Positions 45,051 through 54,006 of a stretch of DNA of 64,000 bases are shown piece by piece. The stretch's first letter is position 1, and every line of letters begins with the position of its first letter. Source of the DNA: Neomesorhizobium albiziae. GTDB lineage: Bacteria; Pseudomonadota; Alphaproteobacteria; Rhizobiales; Rhizobiaceae. Location of the stretch: NCBI RefSeq assembly GCF_900114255.1, contig NZ_FOSL01000005.1:1-64000 (forward strand), written 5' to 3'. The notes under the pieces are model-generated. The model was not told the origin of the DNA. It did no database searches and saw only the letters and a program-made list of their open reading frames with translations. The position numbers were made by a program, and so were the translations under genes.

Positions 45051-45614
45051 TCAAAACAGTCGTTCGCGGACATAGATCGTGTCGCCGGGCAAGAGCGGAT
45101 CGGACGTCAATACCCGGCCAGTCATGACCTTTCCGTTGATGTCTCGCGTAATATCGACATTTGCCTGGTTGGCGCGAGCCGAAAACCCGCCGGCAGCCGC
45201 AATGGCTTTCTGCACGGTCATGCCGGGAACGTAGGAATACTGGCCGGCCGCACCCACTTCGCCCATGACGAAGATTGGACGGTAACGGTCGACCTCGACG
45301 GAAACATCGGGGTCGCGCAGATAGCCCTGCCGCAGTTTGGCGGCGAGCTGGCCTTCGATTTCCTGGGCCGAGTGGCCGCGTGCGGCGATGGCGCCGACCA
45401 ACGGGAAGGCGATGTAGCCGGACTGGTCGACGCTGTAGGTGTTGGTCAGGCCTTCCTGTTCGAACACGGTGACGCGGATGCGGTCGCCGGCGCCCAGCCG
45501 GTAGGGCTGATCGAGAACCTCATGAAACGCCGCCGGCGCCGGCCGGTAGCTGGAGCAGCCGGCCAGCACGACCACCGCCAGCATCGCGTGAACAAGGAAA
45601 CGAAGGCATTTCAT
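45051..45614 (-). CDS. Polysaccharide export lipoprotein (Wza/ExoF-like)
   Basis: 187 residues from the ATG at 45614 (MKCLRFLVHAMLAVVVLAGC); lipobox LAGC at about 17-20. The Poly_export domain follows, DQPYRLGAGDRIRVTVFEQEG and QSGYIAFPLVGAIAARG, then a SLBB-like domain with RPIFVMGEVGAAGQYSYVPGMTVQKAIAAAGGF (given in parts: VMGEVGAAGQYSYVPGMT). Forms or feeds the outer-membrane polysaccharide channel. First gene of the minus-strand exopolysaccharide operon and divergent from the chain-length gene. Shorter than E. coli Wza, as is common in rhizobia. Confidence 0.93.
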   Translation of the reverse strand: MKCLRFLVHAMLAVVVLAGCSSYRPAPAAFHEVLDQPYRLGAGDRIRVTVFEQEGLTNTYSVDQSGYIAFPLVGAIAARGHSAQEIEGQLAAKLRQGYLRDPDVSVEVDRYRPIFVMGEVGAAGQYSYVPGMTVQKAIAAAGGFSARANQANVDITRDINGKVMTGRVLTSDPLLPGDTIYVRERLF

Positions 45615-45777
45615 GGCCGGGCATTTACCTTTAAGCGTCGGCCGGACACCCACCGGCACACTTCGGATCGGCCCGTTATCATCCTGTTAGGGTTAATGGG
45701 TGGTAAAACTTCCGCTGGCAGACGGGCAATTGCCGCGACATCGACGGAAAACAGGGGCGGGTGGATAGCGCGGATTA

Positions 45778-45834
45778 CATGCCGGCCGCCAGCCGCCGCG
45801 GCGGCCACTGGCATGCACCTTAACTCCTGAGTTA
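45778..45834. promoter_or_regulatory. Palindromes in the divergent exopolysaccharide promoter region
   Basis: Two structures. A GC-rich element at 45778-45815 has outer arms CATGCC/GGCATG and an inner perfect palindrome GCCGCCGCGGCGGC. A separate perfect palindrome TAACTC-ct-GAGTTA lies at 45821-45834, 47 bases before the chain-length gene. The second has operator-like size. Both sit in the 266-base gap between the export lipoprotein and the chain-length gene. Function inferred. Confidence 0.5.
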
Positions 45835-45880
45835 CCATAGTTGTTTACGTTGCGGGCTTGGAAGTCCGGAGTCGGAATGC

Positions 45881-48037
45881 ATGTCTGGCGTTCATAACAG
45901 TGCGAACGATGTCGACGTCGACCTCGGCAGGCTTTTCTCCAGCCTTGCCGCGAACTGGTTTCGCATCCTCGTCGTTTCGCTGGTGATTACCGGTCTGGCG
46001 CTGGTTTTCGCCTGGCTGGCGACGCCGCGCTATATGGGCGAGACACGGCTGCTGATCGAAACGCGTGAATCTGTCTTCACGCGGCCGGATACGAACAACA
46101 CCAGCGACACCAGCCCCATCTTCGACGAGGAGGGGGTGACCAGCCAGGTGGAGGTGATCGGCTCGACCGACATCCTGAAGCGGGTGGCGCAGAAGCTCAA
46201 TCTCGCCAGCCTGCCGGAGTTCGACGAGACGGCCGACATGTCGATGATCGGCCGGATCATGGTCATGGCCGGGCTGAAGTCCGATCCCAACGAAATCCCA
46301 CCTGAGGAGCGCGTGCTTAAGGCGTTTCGCGAGAAGCTGACGGTCTACCGGGTGGAGAAGTCGCGCGTCATCGTGATCGGTTTTTCGTCGGAGGATCCGA
46401 AGCTCGCCGCCGAAGTTCCGAACGTGCTCGCCGACACTTATCTCGCCATGCAGCGCGACGCGAAATCGCAGTCGAATGCCGATGCGACGGACTGGCTGGA
46501 GCCGGAAATCGCCGATCTCAGGACAAGAGTGAAAGAGGCTGAATCGAAAGTCGCGGCCTTCCGCTCGAAATCCGACCTGCTGGTCGGCCAGAACAATTCG
46601 GTGCTCGCCACCCAGCAGCTCTCCGAACTGTCGACCGAACTGGCCCGCGTGCGCGCCAACCGTGCGGCGGCACAGGCTAATGCGGAAGGCGTGCGTGCGG
46701 CGCTGAGGAGTGGCACGTCGCTCGATACGCTGCCGGAAGTGCTGTCTTCCGGCCTCATCCAGCGCCTGCGCGAGCGCCAGGTGCAGCTGAAGGCCGACAT
46801 TGCCGATCTGTCGACCACGCTGCTCGATGGGCATCCGCGCATCCGTGCGCTGCGTTCGCAGCTTGCTGACCTCGACGGCCAGATCCGCAACGAGACGGAG
46901 AAGGTGCTGAAGGGCCTGGAGACCGAGGCCAAGACATCGTCATTCCGCGAGAACGAGCTGGTGGCGAGCCTCAACACGCTGAAGGCGGAATCGGCACGCG
47001 CCGGGGAAGAGGAAGTCGAATTGCGGGCGCTGGAGCGCGAAGCGGCCGCACAGCGCGAGCTGCTCGAATCCTATCTGACACGCTACCGCGAGGCGACCTC
47101 GCGCAAGGAACGCAACTACCTGCCGGTCGATGCGCGCATCTTTTCGCGCGCGATCGTTCCGTCCGAGCCGTATTTCCCCAAAACAGTGCCGATCGTCGGT
47201 GCGGCGTTTGCCGCCTCGCTGCTGATCATGGCGATCGTGACGTTGCTGCAGGAATTGTTCAGCGGGCGCGCGATGCGGCCGGCTCCGGGTGCGCGGCCAC
47301 AGCCAATCGAGCAGGTCTCGATGCCGGAGCCGCAGGCCGAGCCGGCCCCTGCCGCGCAACCCACGGAGGCGCGAAAGCCGGTTGCGCCGGCGCGCGCGCG
47401 GCCCCGGGTAGAGCGAAAGATTGCGAAACCGTCCAGCCTCGGAGAAATCACCGTCGAGATGGCAGCCGAGAAGCTGATTGCCGGAGGCGCGTCGCGCGCC
47501 ATCTTCGTTTCGCCCGAGGGCGACGAGGCGGCGGCGGCGGCGGTGATGGTGGCCCGCGAGGTCTCCGATGCCGGCCTGCGCGTGCTGCTGCTCGACCTGA
47601 CCTCGCACGGGGCGGCATCGCTGCCGATGCTGGAACGCGCATCTTACCCCGGCATTACCGACCTGCTCGCCTTGGAAGCGCAGTTCTCCGAGGTGATCCA
47701 CGGCGATCTCTATTCGGATTGCCATGTCATTCCGCTGGGCACCGTCGACCCCGAACTCGCCATGCGGCATGCCGACCGTCTGCCGATCATCATGAATTCG
47801 CTGACGACTGCCTACGATGTGGTTGTTGTCGAATGCGGCCCGGCCGACGCCGAAGGCATCCGTCGCCTGGTGTCCGATGGCACCGAGATACTGGTCAGTG
47901 TGATCCAACCGGATGACAAGGCAATCGCCGAAACGGCGGCGGACCTGGCAGCGGGCGGCTACGACAAGCTGACGCTGGTGTCGCCGTCGGGCCACGTGCC
48001 TCCGGCGTCGCCGCAGCCGGACCGTTCGGCCGCTTAG
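45881..48037 (+). CDS. Chain-length determinant protein with degenerate tyrosine-kinase domain (GumC/ExoP-like)
   Basis: 718 residues. Wzz domain: membrane segment about 27-47, periplasmic part with coiled coils (about 195-260 and 340-420), second membrane segment about 434-456 preceded by PSEPYFPKTVP. A Pro/Ala-rich linker (about 470-510) leads to a cytoplasmic BY-kinase-like domain. There the P-loop is lost: where GxxxxGKT should stand the sequence reads FVSPEGDEAAAAAVMVARE, and the Walker A' reads VLLLDLTSHG with only one Asp. The C-terminus lacks the tyrosine cluster (PDRSAA). So it likely sets polymer length and export without kinase activity. Divergent from the export operon. Confidence 0.88.
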   Translation: MSGVHNSANDVDVDLGRLFSSLAANWFRILVVSLVITGLALVFAWLATPRYMGETRLLIETRESVFTRPDTNNTSDTSPIFDEEGVTSQVEVIGSTDILKRVAQKLNLASLPEFDETADMSMIGRIMVMAGLKSDPNEIPPEERVLKAFREKLTVYRVEKSRVIVIGFSSEDPKLAAEVPNVLADTYLAMQRDAKSQSNADATDWLEPEIADLRTRVKEAESKVAAFRSKSDLLVGQNNSVLATQQLSELSTELARVRANRAAAQANAEGVRAALRSGTSLDTLPEVLSSGLIQRLRERQVQLKADIADLSTTLLDGHPRIRALRSQLADLDGQIRNETEKVLKGLETEAKTSSFRENELVASLNTLKAESARAGEEEVELRALEREAAAQRELLESYLTRYREATSRKERNYLPVDARIFSRAIVPSEPYFPKTVPIVGAAFAASLLIMAIVTLLQELFSGRAMRPAPGARPQPIEQVSMPEPQAEPAPAAQPTEARKPVAPARARPRVERKIAKPSSLGEITVEMAAEKLIAGGASRAIFVSPEGDEAAAAAVMVAREVSDAGLRVLLLDLTSHGAASLPMLERASYPGITDLLALEAQFSEVIHGDLYSDCHVIPLGTVDPELAMRHADRLPIIMNSLTTAYDVVVVECGPADAEGIRRLVSDGTEILVSVIQPDDKAIAETAADLAAGGYDKLTLVSPSGHVPPASPQPDRSAA

Positions 48038-48046
48038 CTGCGAACG

Positions 48047-48092
48047 CTAAATCGGTCAGAAAACGCCTCACACTTTCGGTCCGATGCTCTAA
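48047..48092. repeat. Degenerate palindromic repeat
   Basis: CTAAATCGGTCAGAAAACG and, after a short loop, TTTCGGTCCGATGCTCTAA. It is a decayed member of the mosaic family seen at 32425-32476. Lies between the convergent chain-length and GNAT genes. Confidence 0.5.
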
Positions 48093-49288
48093 TCGTCCTG
48101 GGTGTGAGCAGGAGCGCTACCGCGCCTGCGCAGCGCCTTGGCGATGCGCCAGACCGTTGGGCTCTTCTTTACCGCGGATTTCAAGCGGCTTGTCGCGCGC
48201 ATGCTGGCGGCCATCAGGCGGCCTTTGACGGTCAGCGGCACGAAGACATCGAAATGGGTGGTCTCGATATCGCACCACAGGCGCTTGTAGGGCTCGTCGC
48301 CAACGCTGAAGTCGTAGATCGCGAAGCCTTTCTCACAGGCTTCGCGAATGTTGTCGAAGAACAGGAAATCGCCCGGGCTGGCATTGCCGAGGTCGCCCTT
48401 TGCAATCGAGCCGAATTCGCAGATCAGCCGATCCGCAGCGCGGCTGGAACCGGTGACGGCGCGCAACCTGCCGCCGATCTCGAGGCCATGTAGCAAGAAG
48501 GCAGGCTCCTCCTCGGCAAGGGCCTCGGCGAACAAGGCGCGAAAAAACGACCGGACCGAGGGTTCGCCGAACACATTGGTGATGCCCATCTCGCGGAAGC
48601 GGTCTTCCTTCATCACGAAGAACGCGTCGAGCATGGCGGTGGCTTCGGTCGGTGTCTTCGCTTCGATCCGCCGGAAACCGCCTGCGGCCTCGAACTTGCG
48701 CACTTGCGAGCGGTGCTTCTTGCGTTTGCGCTTGCCATTGGCGCGGTCGAGAAGTTCGTCGAAGCCGCCGGCGAGATCGACGCCCAGCGACAGGTTGGCG
48801 CTTGGCGAATGCGGCAGCGCAAGCAGCGGGTTTTCGCGGTCTTCCATCCGGTCGGCGAGACGTTCGAAAGCCAGCATGTCGACATCGGGCCTGGCAACTC
48901 TGATCGCCGCGACGATTGCGTCGAGGTCGCCCGGCGTGACGGATTGTGCTGTTTTTCGAGGCAAGGGCGGGAAATTGCCGTTGGCATGGCGGCCGCTCAT
49001 GAAACGTGCGACCCGGCATGGCCCCGACCGCGTGACTTCAAGCGCGATGGCGAAGGCCGGGCCGTCCCCGGCGTCCAGCGCGGCCACAAGGAAATCCGGC
49101 CGGATGCTGGCAACCCACGCGTTGATCCAGGCGAAACTCTGCGCCGGGGAGACAACCGCATCGGCACAGGCCGCGCGATAGGCGTCGATGGCGTCTTCGG
49201 CGGCGAGGTGGACGGTGGCTTTCGGCGCGGCATCGGGCGTCCGCCCGCTGGCTGCTCCGGTCGCGGCTTCGGAGGACGCGTCAACCAT
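48089..49288 (-). CDS. CelD/BcsL-type GNAT acyltransferase
   Basis: 399 residues. The C-terminal half has the FemAB/CelD-type acetyltransferase fold: KRKRKKHRSQVRKFEAAGG, then FFVMKEDRFREMGITNVFGE and the CoA-region SPGDFLFFDNIREACEKGFAIYDFSVGDEPYKRLWC (in parts: ACEKGFAIYDFSVGDEPYK). Proteins of this type acylate cellulose or other polysaccharides in bacteria. It lies beside the chain-length determinant and a deacetylase gene, so modification of the exopolysaccharide or its lipid-linked repeat is a fair inference. Cytoplasmic; no membrane segment. N-terminal 25 residues are low complexity. Confidence 0.8.
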   Translation of the reverse strand: MVDASSEAATGAASGRTPDAAPKATVHLAAEDAIDAYRAACADAVVSPAQSFAWINAWVASIRPDFLVAALDAGDGPAFAIALEVTRSGPCRVARFMSGRHANGNFPPLPRKTAQSVTPGDLDAIVAAIRVARPDVDMLAFERLADRMEDRENPLLALPHSPSANLSLGVDLAGGFDELLDRANGKRKRKKHRSQVRKFEAAGGFRRIEAKTPTEATAMLDAFFVMKEDRFREMGITNVFGEPSVRSFFRALFAEALAEEEPAFLLHGLEIGGRLRAVTGSSRAADRLICEFGSIAKGDLGNASPGDFLFFDNIREACEKGFAIYDFSVGDEPYKRLWCDIETTHFDVFVPLTVKGRLMAASMRATSRLKSAVKKSPTVWRIAKALRRRGSAPAHTQDD

Positions 49289-49358
49289 ACTTCAATCCTT
49301 CACGCGTAATCATCCGACGCAGGCGGTATGGTCCGTTCGCATTTCATGCCGCGCGACG

Positions 49359-49460
49359 TTAGAGCGAAATGCGTTCAGGTTGAAATGGGCTTTTCGCTCT
49401 ATCTGTTCGTTTTAGCCGCATTTGTGCGACGCCAGGTAAATCCACCGGGCTGCAAAATGC
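49359..49460 (+). repeat. Composite palindromic repeat, copy 4 (RIME/REP-like)
   Basis: Module A at 49359-49402 (arms AGAGCGAAA and TTTTCGCTCT) is followed by TTCGTTTTA and module B at 49415-49460 (GCCGCATTTGTGCGACGCC...CAAAATGC). The order, spacing and linker match the copy at 7477-7578. The inner stem here has AGGTAAATCCACCGGG, weaker than in the other copies. Located between the GNAT and deacetylase genes. Confidence 0.85.
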
Positions 49461-49482
49461 TCTAGCCGCAAAAGGTGAATGA

Positions 49483-50541
49483 ATGTTCGACAGGGCGGAG
49501 GTTTTGCGCAAGCTCGCCCTGGATGCCGCCCACTATTCGGGATTGGCATCGCTGGCCAAGCCGCTGGTCGGCGGTATCGGCGCCATTTTGATGCTGCACC
49601 GGGTCACCGCCCAGCCGGGCGGCCCGCTTGGTTTCAACAGACATCTGAGCATCACGCCGGACTTCCTCGACCAGGTGATCGGCGACATGAAGGGTCGCGG
49701 CTATCGCTTTGTTTCGATGGACGAAGCGGTCGACCGTATCCGGGCAGGGACGGGCCATGAACTGTTCGCGACGATCACCGCCGACGACGCCTACCGGGAC
49801 AATCTGACCGAAGCGCTGCCGGTTTTCGAGAAGCACGGAACGCCGTTCACCATCTATGTCGCACCGGGGCTGATCGACGGCGCCGTCGACCTGTGGTGGA
49901 ACGTGATCGAAGATATCGTCGGCGCCAGCGACCGGATCGATCTGCCGGCTGCGAAAGGCACTATCACGCTCGATGCTTCGAGCCCCAAGAAGAAGGCCGA
50001 GGCGAACCGGCGCCTGGAGAACTATCTAACCGGCGAAATCCCGGAAGAAGAACAGTGCGCGGTGGTTCGGGAACTTGCCCGTCGCGCCGGCGTCGATTTC
50101 GACCTGCCGCGCTGCAAAACGCTGATGAACTGGGACGAACTGCGCACTATTGCCGGCCATCCGCTGGCGACGATCGGCGCCCATACAGTGCATCACTACA
50201 GCCTGCGCCGGTTGCCGGCGGAGAAGGCGATGCGCGAGATGACGGAAGCCCGGGCCATCCTGGAAGACCGGCTTGGCCGCGCGCCGCTGCACTTGGCCTA
50301 TCCCTATGGCTATGTTTCAGCCGTCGGCCCTCGAGAAGCCGGCATTGCGGGGGAAGCCGGCTTCGTCTCGGCGGTAACAACGCGTCACGGCCTGCTGCAC
50401 TCCCAACATGCCGGCCATCTTCATGCGTTGCCGCGCATTTCGCTCAACGGCCGCTACCAGCGCATCCGGTATCTGCGGACTATGCTTTCCGGCATCACCG
50501 CGCCGCTCACCAACAGGGGCAAGGTGCTGGTCACCGTCTGA
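49483..50541 (+). CDS. Polysaccharide deacetylase family protein (NodB homology)
   Basis: 352 residues. NodB-type carbohydrate esterase 4 fold: GGIGAILMLHRVT opens it, then motif 1 reads TITADDAYRDN rather than the usual TFDDGYRDN (the Asp pair is kept, the Phe and Gly are changed). Motif 2, GAHTVHHYSL, has both zinc-binding histidines, and LHLAYPYGY is motif 3. An insertion of about 80 residues (DLWWNVIEDIVGAS to WDELRTIAGHP) is typical of a capsule/EPS-associated subgroup. No signal peptide, so cytoplasmic action on a sugar precursor is possible. Located at the end of the exopolysaccharide region. Confidence 0.87.
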   Translation: MFDRAEVLRKLALDAAHYSGLASLAKPLVGGIGAILMLHRVTAQPGGPLGFNRHLSITPDFLDQVIGDMKGRGYRFVSMDEAVDRIRAGTGHELFATITADDAYRDNLTEALPVFEKHGTPFTIYVAPGLIDGAVDLWWNVIEDIVGASDRIDLPAAKGTITLDASSPKKKAEANRRLENYLTGEIPEEEQCAVVRELARRAGVDFDLPRCKTLMNWDELRTIAGHPLATIGAHTVHHYSLRRLPAEKAMREMTEARAILEDRLGRAPLHLAYPYGYVSAVGPREAGIAGEAGFVSAVTTRHGLLHSQHAGHLHALPRISLNGRYQRIRYLRTMLSGITAPLTNRGKVLVTV

Positions 50542-50559
50542 GGTGCCTGGGCTCCACAG

Positions 50560-50775
50560 TCAGGAGGTGGTCTTCGGCGCCTTCAGCATCCACTTGATGA
50601 TCGCCATTGCAGGCAGGATCCAGAGCAAGCCGCTGAACAGGAAGAAGGCCAGGTGGACGACAGGCCCGGATTCCGCAAGTTGCGCGACGGCAATGATTGT
50701 CGCGACGATGGCGTAGACGATCACCAGGAGAACCAGAAGGATGGTTCCGATGAGCTTCCTCAGGCGAACGGGCAT
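50560..50775 (-). CDS. DUF2842 small membrane protein
   Basis: 71 residues with two membrane segments, LIGTILLVLLVIVYAIVATIIA and LAFFLFSGLLWILPAMAIIKW. The N-terminus MPVRLRKLIGT and the LLWILPAM run are the marks of DUF2842, an alphaproteobacterial family of unknown function. In rhizobia it is commonly found beside ctaA (COX15), as here, where it is divergent from that gene. Confidence 0.85.
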   Translation of the reverse strand: MPVRLRKLIGTILLVLLVIVYAIVATIIAVAQLAESGPVVHLAFFLFSGLLWILPAMAIIKWMLKAPKTTS

Positions 50776-50978
50776 CTTTGTCCTTTGGAGAGCCGCTTGA
50801 TCGTTGGCGCTCTCATGCTCCGGAATTCATGCAGGCGTCGTAAGGCTTCGCGCATCTTAGCGCAACACCGGCCGCCGGTCGGCCAGCGCGGCGCGACGGC
50901 GTGTCGCGCGAGCCTTTCCCTTGCAAGCGCTGCGCCAATGGTTCACCTATCCGGCGGATAAGGAACCTGAACGGCGAC

Positions 50979-52070
50979 ATGGCTTCGATCACCAACACAT
51001 CTGCGTCGGCCACGACCGACCGAGTCCAGAGCAACCGCAGGATGGTCCGGCTATGGCTCTATGCAGTGCTGGTCGTCCTGTTCGCCATCGTCATGGTGGG
51101 CGGCGCCACACGCATGACCGGGTCCGGCCTTTCGATCACCGAGTGGAAACCAATCCACGGCGTCATTCCGCCGCTCAACCCTGCGGAATGGCAGGAAGAG
51201 TTCGAAAAGTACCAGCAGATTCCGCAGTATGAAAAGCTCAACAAGGGCATGAGCCTCGACGAGTTCAAGGGCATCTTCTGGTGGGAATGGGCGCATCGCA
51301 TTTTGGCCCGCGGCGTCGGTTTTCTCGTCGCCATTCCGCTGGCTTTCTTCTGGCTGACCGGCCGGCTGGAGCGCCCGCTGAAATGGCGGATGGTCGGACT
51401 GCTGGCGCTCGGCGGCCTACAAGGCTTCATCGGCTGGTGGATGGTTGCATCGGGGCTGGTTGAACGCGTTTCGGTCAGCCAGTACCGGCTCGCGACGCAT
51501 CTGACTCTCGCCTGCATCATCATCACCGCGACGGTCTATATCGCGCGCGGACTGGCGACCCACACGGAAGCGCCCGCCGATCGCGGCGTCCAGCGTTTCG
51601 CCGGCATCATGGTGCTACTCATTCTGGTGCAGATCTATCTCGGCGGGCTCGTCGCCGGCCTGCATGCCGGTTTGAGCTACAACACCTGGCCGCTGATGGA
51701 CGGAGCGATCGTGCCTGGCGACTTGCTGATTATCGACCCGGCCTGGCGCAATTTCTTCGAGAACCCGAAAACGGTGCAGTTCGTGCACCGCATGGTGGCC
51801 TACGCTGTGCTCGCCGCTGCCTTCTGGCACGCCTTCGCGACGTCGCGGGCGATGCCGGGCAGCACGCATGCGCGCCGCGCCTGGCTGCTGGCGGTGCTGG
51901 TGCTGGGGCAGGCGGCGATCGGCGTCGGCACCTTGCTGATGCAGGCGCACATGCATTGGGCGCTGCTGCACCAGGCCTTCGCCATGGTGGTGCTGATTTT
52001 CGCCACCGCCCACTGGCGTGGCACCAAGGGGGCTTATCCCCTGCCAGGCGAGGCGGCGCTCAGAGCCTAA
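50979..52070 (+). CDS. ctaA: Heme A synthase (COX15/CtaA)
   Basis: Oxidises the C8 methyl of heme O to give heme A for cytochrome aa3 oxidase. 363 residues from the ATG at 50979 (MASITNTS); the longer frame is not supported. Eight membrane segments in two halves. Heme-ligand histidines lie in [17 protein letters not shown] and [15 protein letters not shown] of the first half and [20 protein letters not shown] and [16 protein letters not shown] of the second. N-terminal [19 protein letters not shown] is the family signature. Alphaproteobacterial length and layout. Confidence 0.96.
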   Translation: MASITNTSASATTDRVQSNRRMVRLWLYAVLVVLFAIVMVGGATRMTGSGLSITEWKPIHGVIPPLNPAEWQEEFEKYQQIPQYEKLNKGMSLDEFKGIFWWEWAHRILARGVGFLVAIPLAFFWLTGRLERPLKWRMVGLLALGGLQGFIGWWMVASGLVERVSVSQYRLATHLTLACIIITATVYIARGLATHTEAPADRGVQRFAGIMVLLILVQIYLGGLVAGLHAGLSYNTWPLMDGAIVPGDLLIIDPAWRNFFENPKTVQFVHRMVAYAVLAAAFWHAFATSRAMPGSTHARRAWLLAVLVLGQAAIGVGTLLMQAHMHWALLHQAFAMVVLIFATAHWRGTKGAYPLPGEAALRA

Positions 52071-52089
52071 TCCTCGAATCGGAATGGGC

Positions 52090-52150
52090 TCTATCTTTGT
52101 TGGAGCATGATCTCTTCCGAAAAGAGGTTTCCACTTTTCTGGATCATGCT
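52090..52150. repeat. Palindromic repeat, TTTGTTGGAGCATGATC family, copy 1
   Basis: TCTATCTTTGTTGGAGCATG followed by an imperfect palindrome with TTCCGAAAAGAGG and CCACTTTTCTGGATCATGCT. The same element in inverted orientation is at 56186-56250. It lies between ctaA and the convergent phosphotransferase gene and slightly overlaps the latter's last codon. Confidence 0.8.
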
Positions 52151-52989
52151 CAGAAGTTAGCGCGAACCGCGCGAACAGCGGCGGCGACCGCCAGTTCGCT
52201 GGTTTCTTCAACCTCGTTCCGGTCTTCGGCATGCCATGACGCCGACAGGCAACCCCAGGCGATGGCGTGATCGAGGATCGCGGCGGGGCTTTGCCCGAGC
52301 ACCGTGGCGAAGGTCTCGGCCATGTGGGCGATGCGCTCCGGATCGCGCGTAAGGTCGTGGCGATCCAACGGATTGAACAGAAAGTTCGCGGCGTCGAAGC
52401 CGGGGTCGCCGAGAATACCCTTGGGATCGATCGCCAGCCAGCCGCGCTCGCCATGCAGGATGTTGTCGTGGTGCAGGTCGCCATGCAGAACGCGCAATTC
52501 GACCGGGTTCGAAAGCAGGCGTTCCGCGATTTCCGCCGCTTCCCTGTACGGGCTCTCCAGCCCGGCGTCGCGATCGGCCCCGGCTTTCTTGAACAGGCTG
52601 GCAAAGCGCTCCCGCAACGGCTGCAGATCGGCGGGAGGAGGGACATCGGACGGCGAGAACAACATCGCCATGACTTCGGCTGCGATTTCTGTCGCGCGCC
52701 GGTCGCCATTCTCGTTCAGTTCGTCGACAAGCAGCCGGTCGCCGGCATATTCGAGCAGCATGCTTTGCCGCTCGAAACCGAGCAGCCGCACCGCGCCGAC
52801 GCCATCGCGCCACGACAGATAATGCGCACCGCGCAGTTCGTCGGCGACATCGTCGAATGGCTTGAGCGCCTTGATCACGGCAAGGCTGCCGTCCTCGCGC
52901 CGCACCTTCCAGATGCGGCTCGAAAACGTCTCGGCAATCAGGATGGGATCGCTGACGTTCCAGCGATCCGGAAGGGAAGGCAAATCCAT
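52150..52989 (-). CDS. Aminoglycoside/hydroxyurea phosphotransferase family protein (APH(6)-like)
   Basis: 279 residues, protein-kinase-like fold. The nucleotide lysine is in GSLAVIKALKPFDD (about 35-48), catalytic loop VLHGDLHHDNIL (about 168-179) and the metal-binding Asp in GWLAIDPKGILGDPGFDAANFLFNP (in part: IDPKGILGDPGFD). This is the pattern of the streptomycin 6-kinase-like (StrB) family. Chromosomal members in soil bacteria may phosphorylate cellular metabolites rather than antibiotics, so resistance should not be assumed. It is on the minus strand, upstream neighbour argC's downstream gene, 16 bases from the argC stop, hence probably co-transcribed with it. Confidence 0.85.
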   Translation of the reverse strand: MDLPSLPDRWNVSDPILIAETFSSRIWKVRREDGSLAVIKALKPFDDVADELRGAHYLSWRDGVGAVRLLGFERQSMLLEYAGDRLLVDELNENGDRRATEIAAEVMAMLFSPSDVPPPADLQPLRERFASLFKKAGADRDAGLESPYREAAEIAERLLSNPVELRVLHGDLHHDNILHGERGWLAIDPKGILGDPGFDAANFLFNPLDRHDLTRDPERIAHMAETFATVLGQSPAAILDHAIAWGCLSASWHAEDRNEVEETSELAVAAAVRAVRANF

Positions 52990-53005
52990 GTGAAGCGAAT
53001 TCGCG

Positions 53006-53938
53006 TTAGTGTTTGAGCCCCAGCATCAGGTCCATGTTCTGGACCGCAGCACCCGACGCGCCCTTGCCGAGATTGTCGTAGACCGCGATCAGCAGCGCCT
53101 GAGCCCTTTTGTCGTTTGCAAAGACGTGCAGCTTCATGCGGTTGGTGCCGTTGTAGACCTCGGGATCGATCTCCGGCGTACGCTCCAGATCGCCGAGCGG
53201 CGCGACCTCGACGACGCCGCCGGCAAGGCCGGCGTAGTGATCGGCGATTGCCGCGTGGAGTTCGGCGCCGGTCGGCACATTCTTCAGGCTTCCAAGCTGC
53301 AAGGGCACCACCGTAATCATGCCTTGCGCGAAATTGCCGACTGCTGGCTGCATCAGCGGGTCGTGCTCGAGCCTGGCATAAGTGCGCAGTTCGGGCACAT
53401 GCTTGTGCTTGAGCGTCAGCCCATAGGGCAGGAACTCCGGCGCGTCCTCGCCCTTGGCGACATAGTCCTCGATCATCGGCCGACCGCCACCGGAATAGCC
53501 GGAAATGCCGTTGACGGTTATAGGGAAATCGGCGGGCATCAGCCCCGCCGTCACCAGCGGACGCAACACCGCGATCGGCCCCTGCGGCCAGCAGCCCGGA
53601 TTGGCGAGGCGCTTCGCCTTGGCGATTGCCGCGGTTTGCGCATTGTCCATCTCTGGAAAACCGTATGTCCAGCCGTCGGCCACGCGATGTGCCGTCGAGG
53701 CGTCGATGACGCGGGTGGTGTCGTTGGCGATCAGCGCCACGCTTTCGCGCGCGGCATCGTCGGGCAGGCAGAGGATCGCGACATCGGCCGCGTTCAGATA
53801 TTCGGCCCTTGCCGCGGCTTCCTTGCGCCGTTCGGTTGGAATGGAGATAATTTCGAGGTCATCGCGGCCGGAAAGCAGCGCCCTGATCTGCAGGCCAGTG
53901 GTGCCGTGTTCGCCGTCGATGAAGATTTTCGGTTTCAT
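53006..53938 (-). CDS. argC: N-acetyl-gamma-glutamyl-phosphate reductase, short form
   Basis: Third step of arginine synthesis: NADPH-dependent reduction of N-acetylglutamyl phosphate. 310 residues, the short type-2 form common in alphaproteobacteria (type 1 has about 345). IFIDGEHGTTGLQIRALL opens the NADP domain; active-site Cys 116 is in LANPGCWPQGPIAVLRPL; GISGYSGGGRPMIEDY and LKHKHVPELRTYARLEHDP (with the catalytic His) follow. Forms an apparent unit with the downstream phosphotransferase, and is 68 bases after speB on the same strand. Confidence 0.96.
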   Translation of the reverse strand: MKPKIFIDGEHGTTGLQIRALLSGRDDLEIISIPTERRKEAAARAEYLNAADVAILCLPDDAARESVALIANDTTRVIDASTAHRVADGWTYGFPEMDNAQTAAIAKAKRLANPGCWPQGPIAVLRPLVTAGLMPADFPITVNGISGYSGGGRPMIEDYVAKGEDAPEFLPYGLTLKHKHVPELRTYARLEHDPLMQPAVGNFAQGMITVVPLQLGSLKNVPTGAELHAAIADHYAGLAGGVVEVAPLGDLERTPEIDPEVYNGTNRMKLHVFANDKRAQALLIAVYDNLGKGASGAAVQNMDLMLGLKH

Positions 53939-54006
53939 GGTCGCATTCCGATCGAGAATTCAAAGGGATAGGCCCGTTTCCGGATTCAATCCCGCAAGCT
54001 ATTGAA

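Noticed and set aside
52150-52989. Calling the APH-like gene an antibiotic resistance determinant
   Set aside because: Only the kinase fold and family pattern are visible; chromosomal members often have other substrates, so resistance cannot be claimed.
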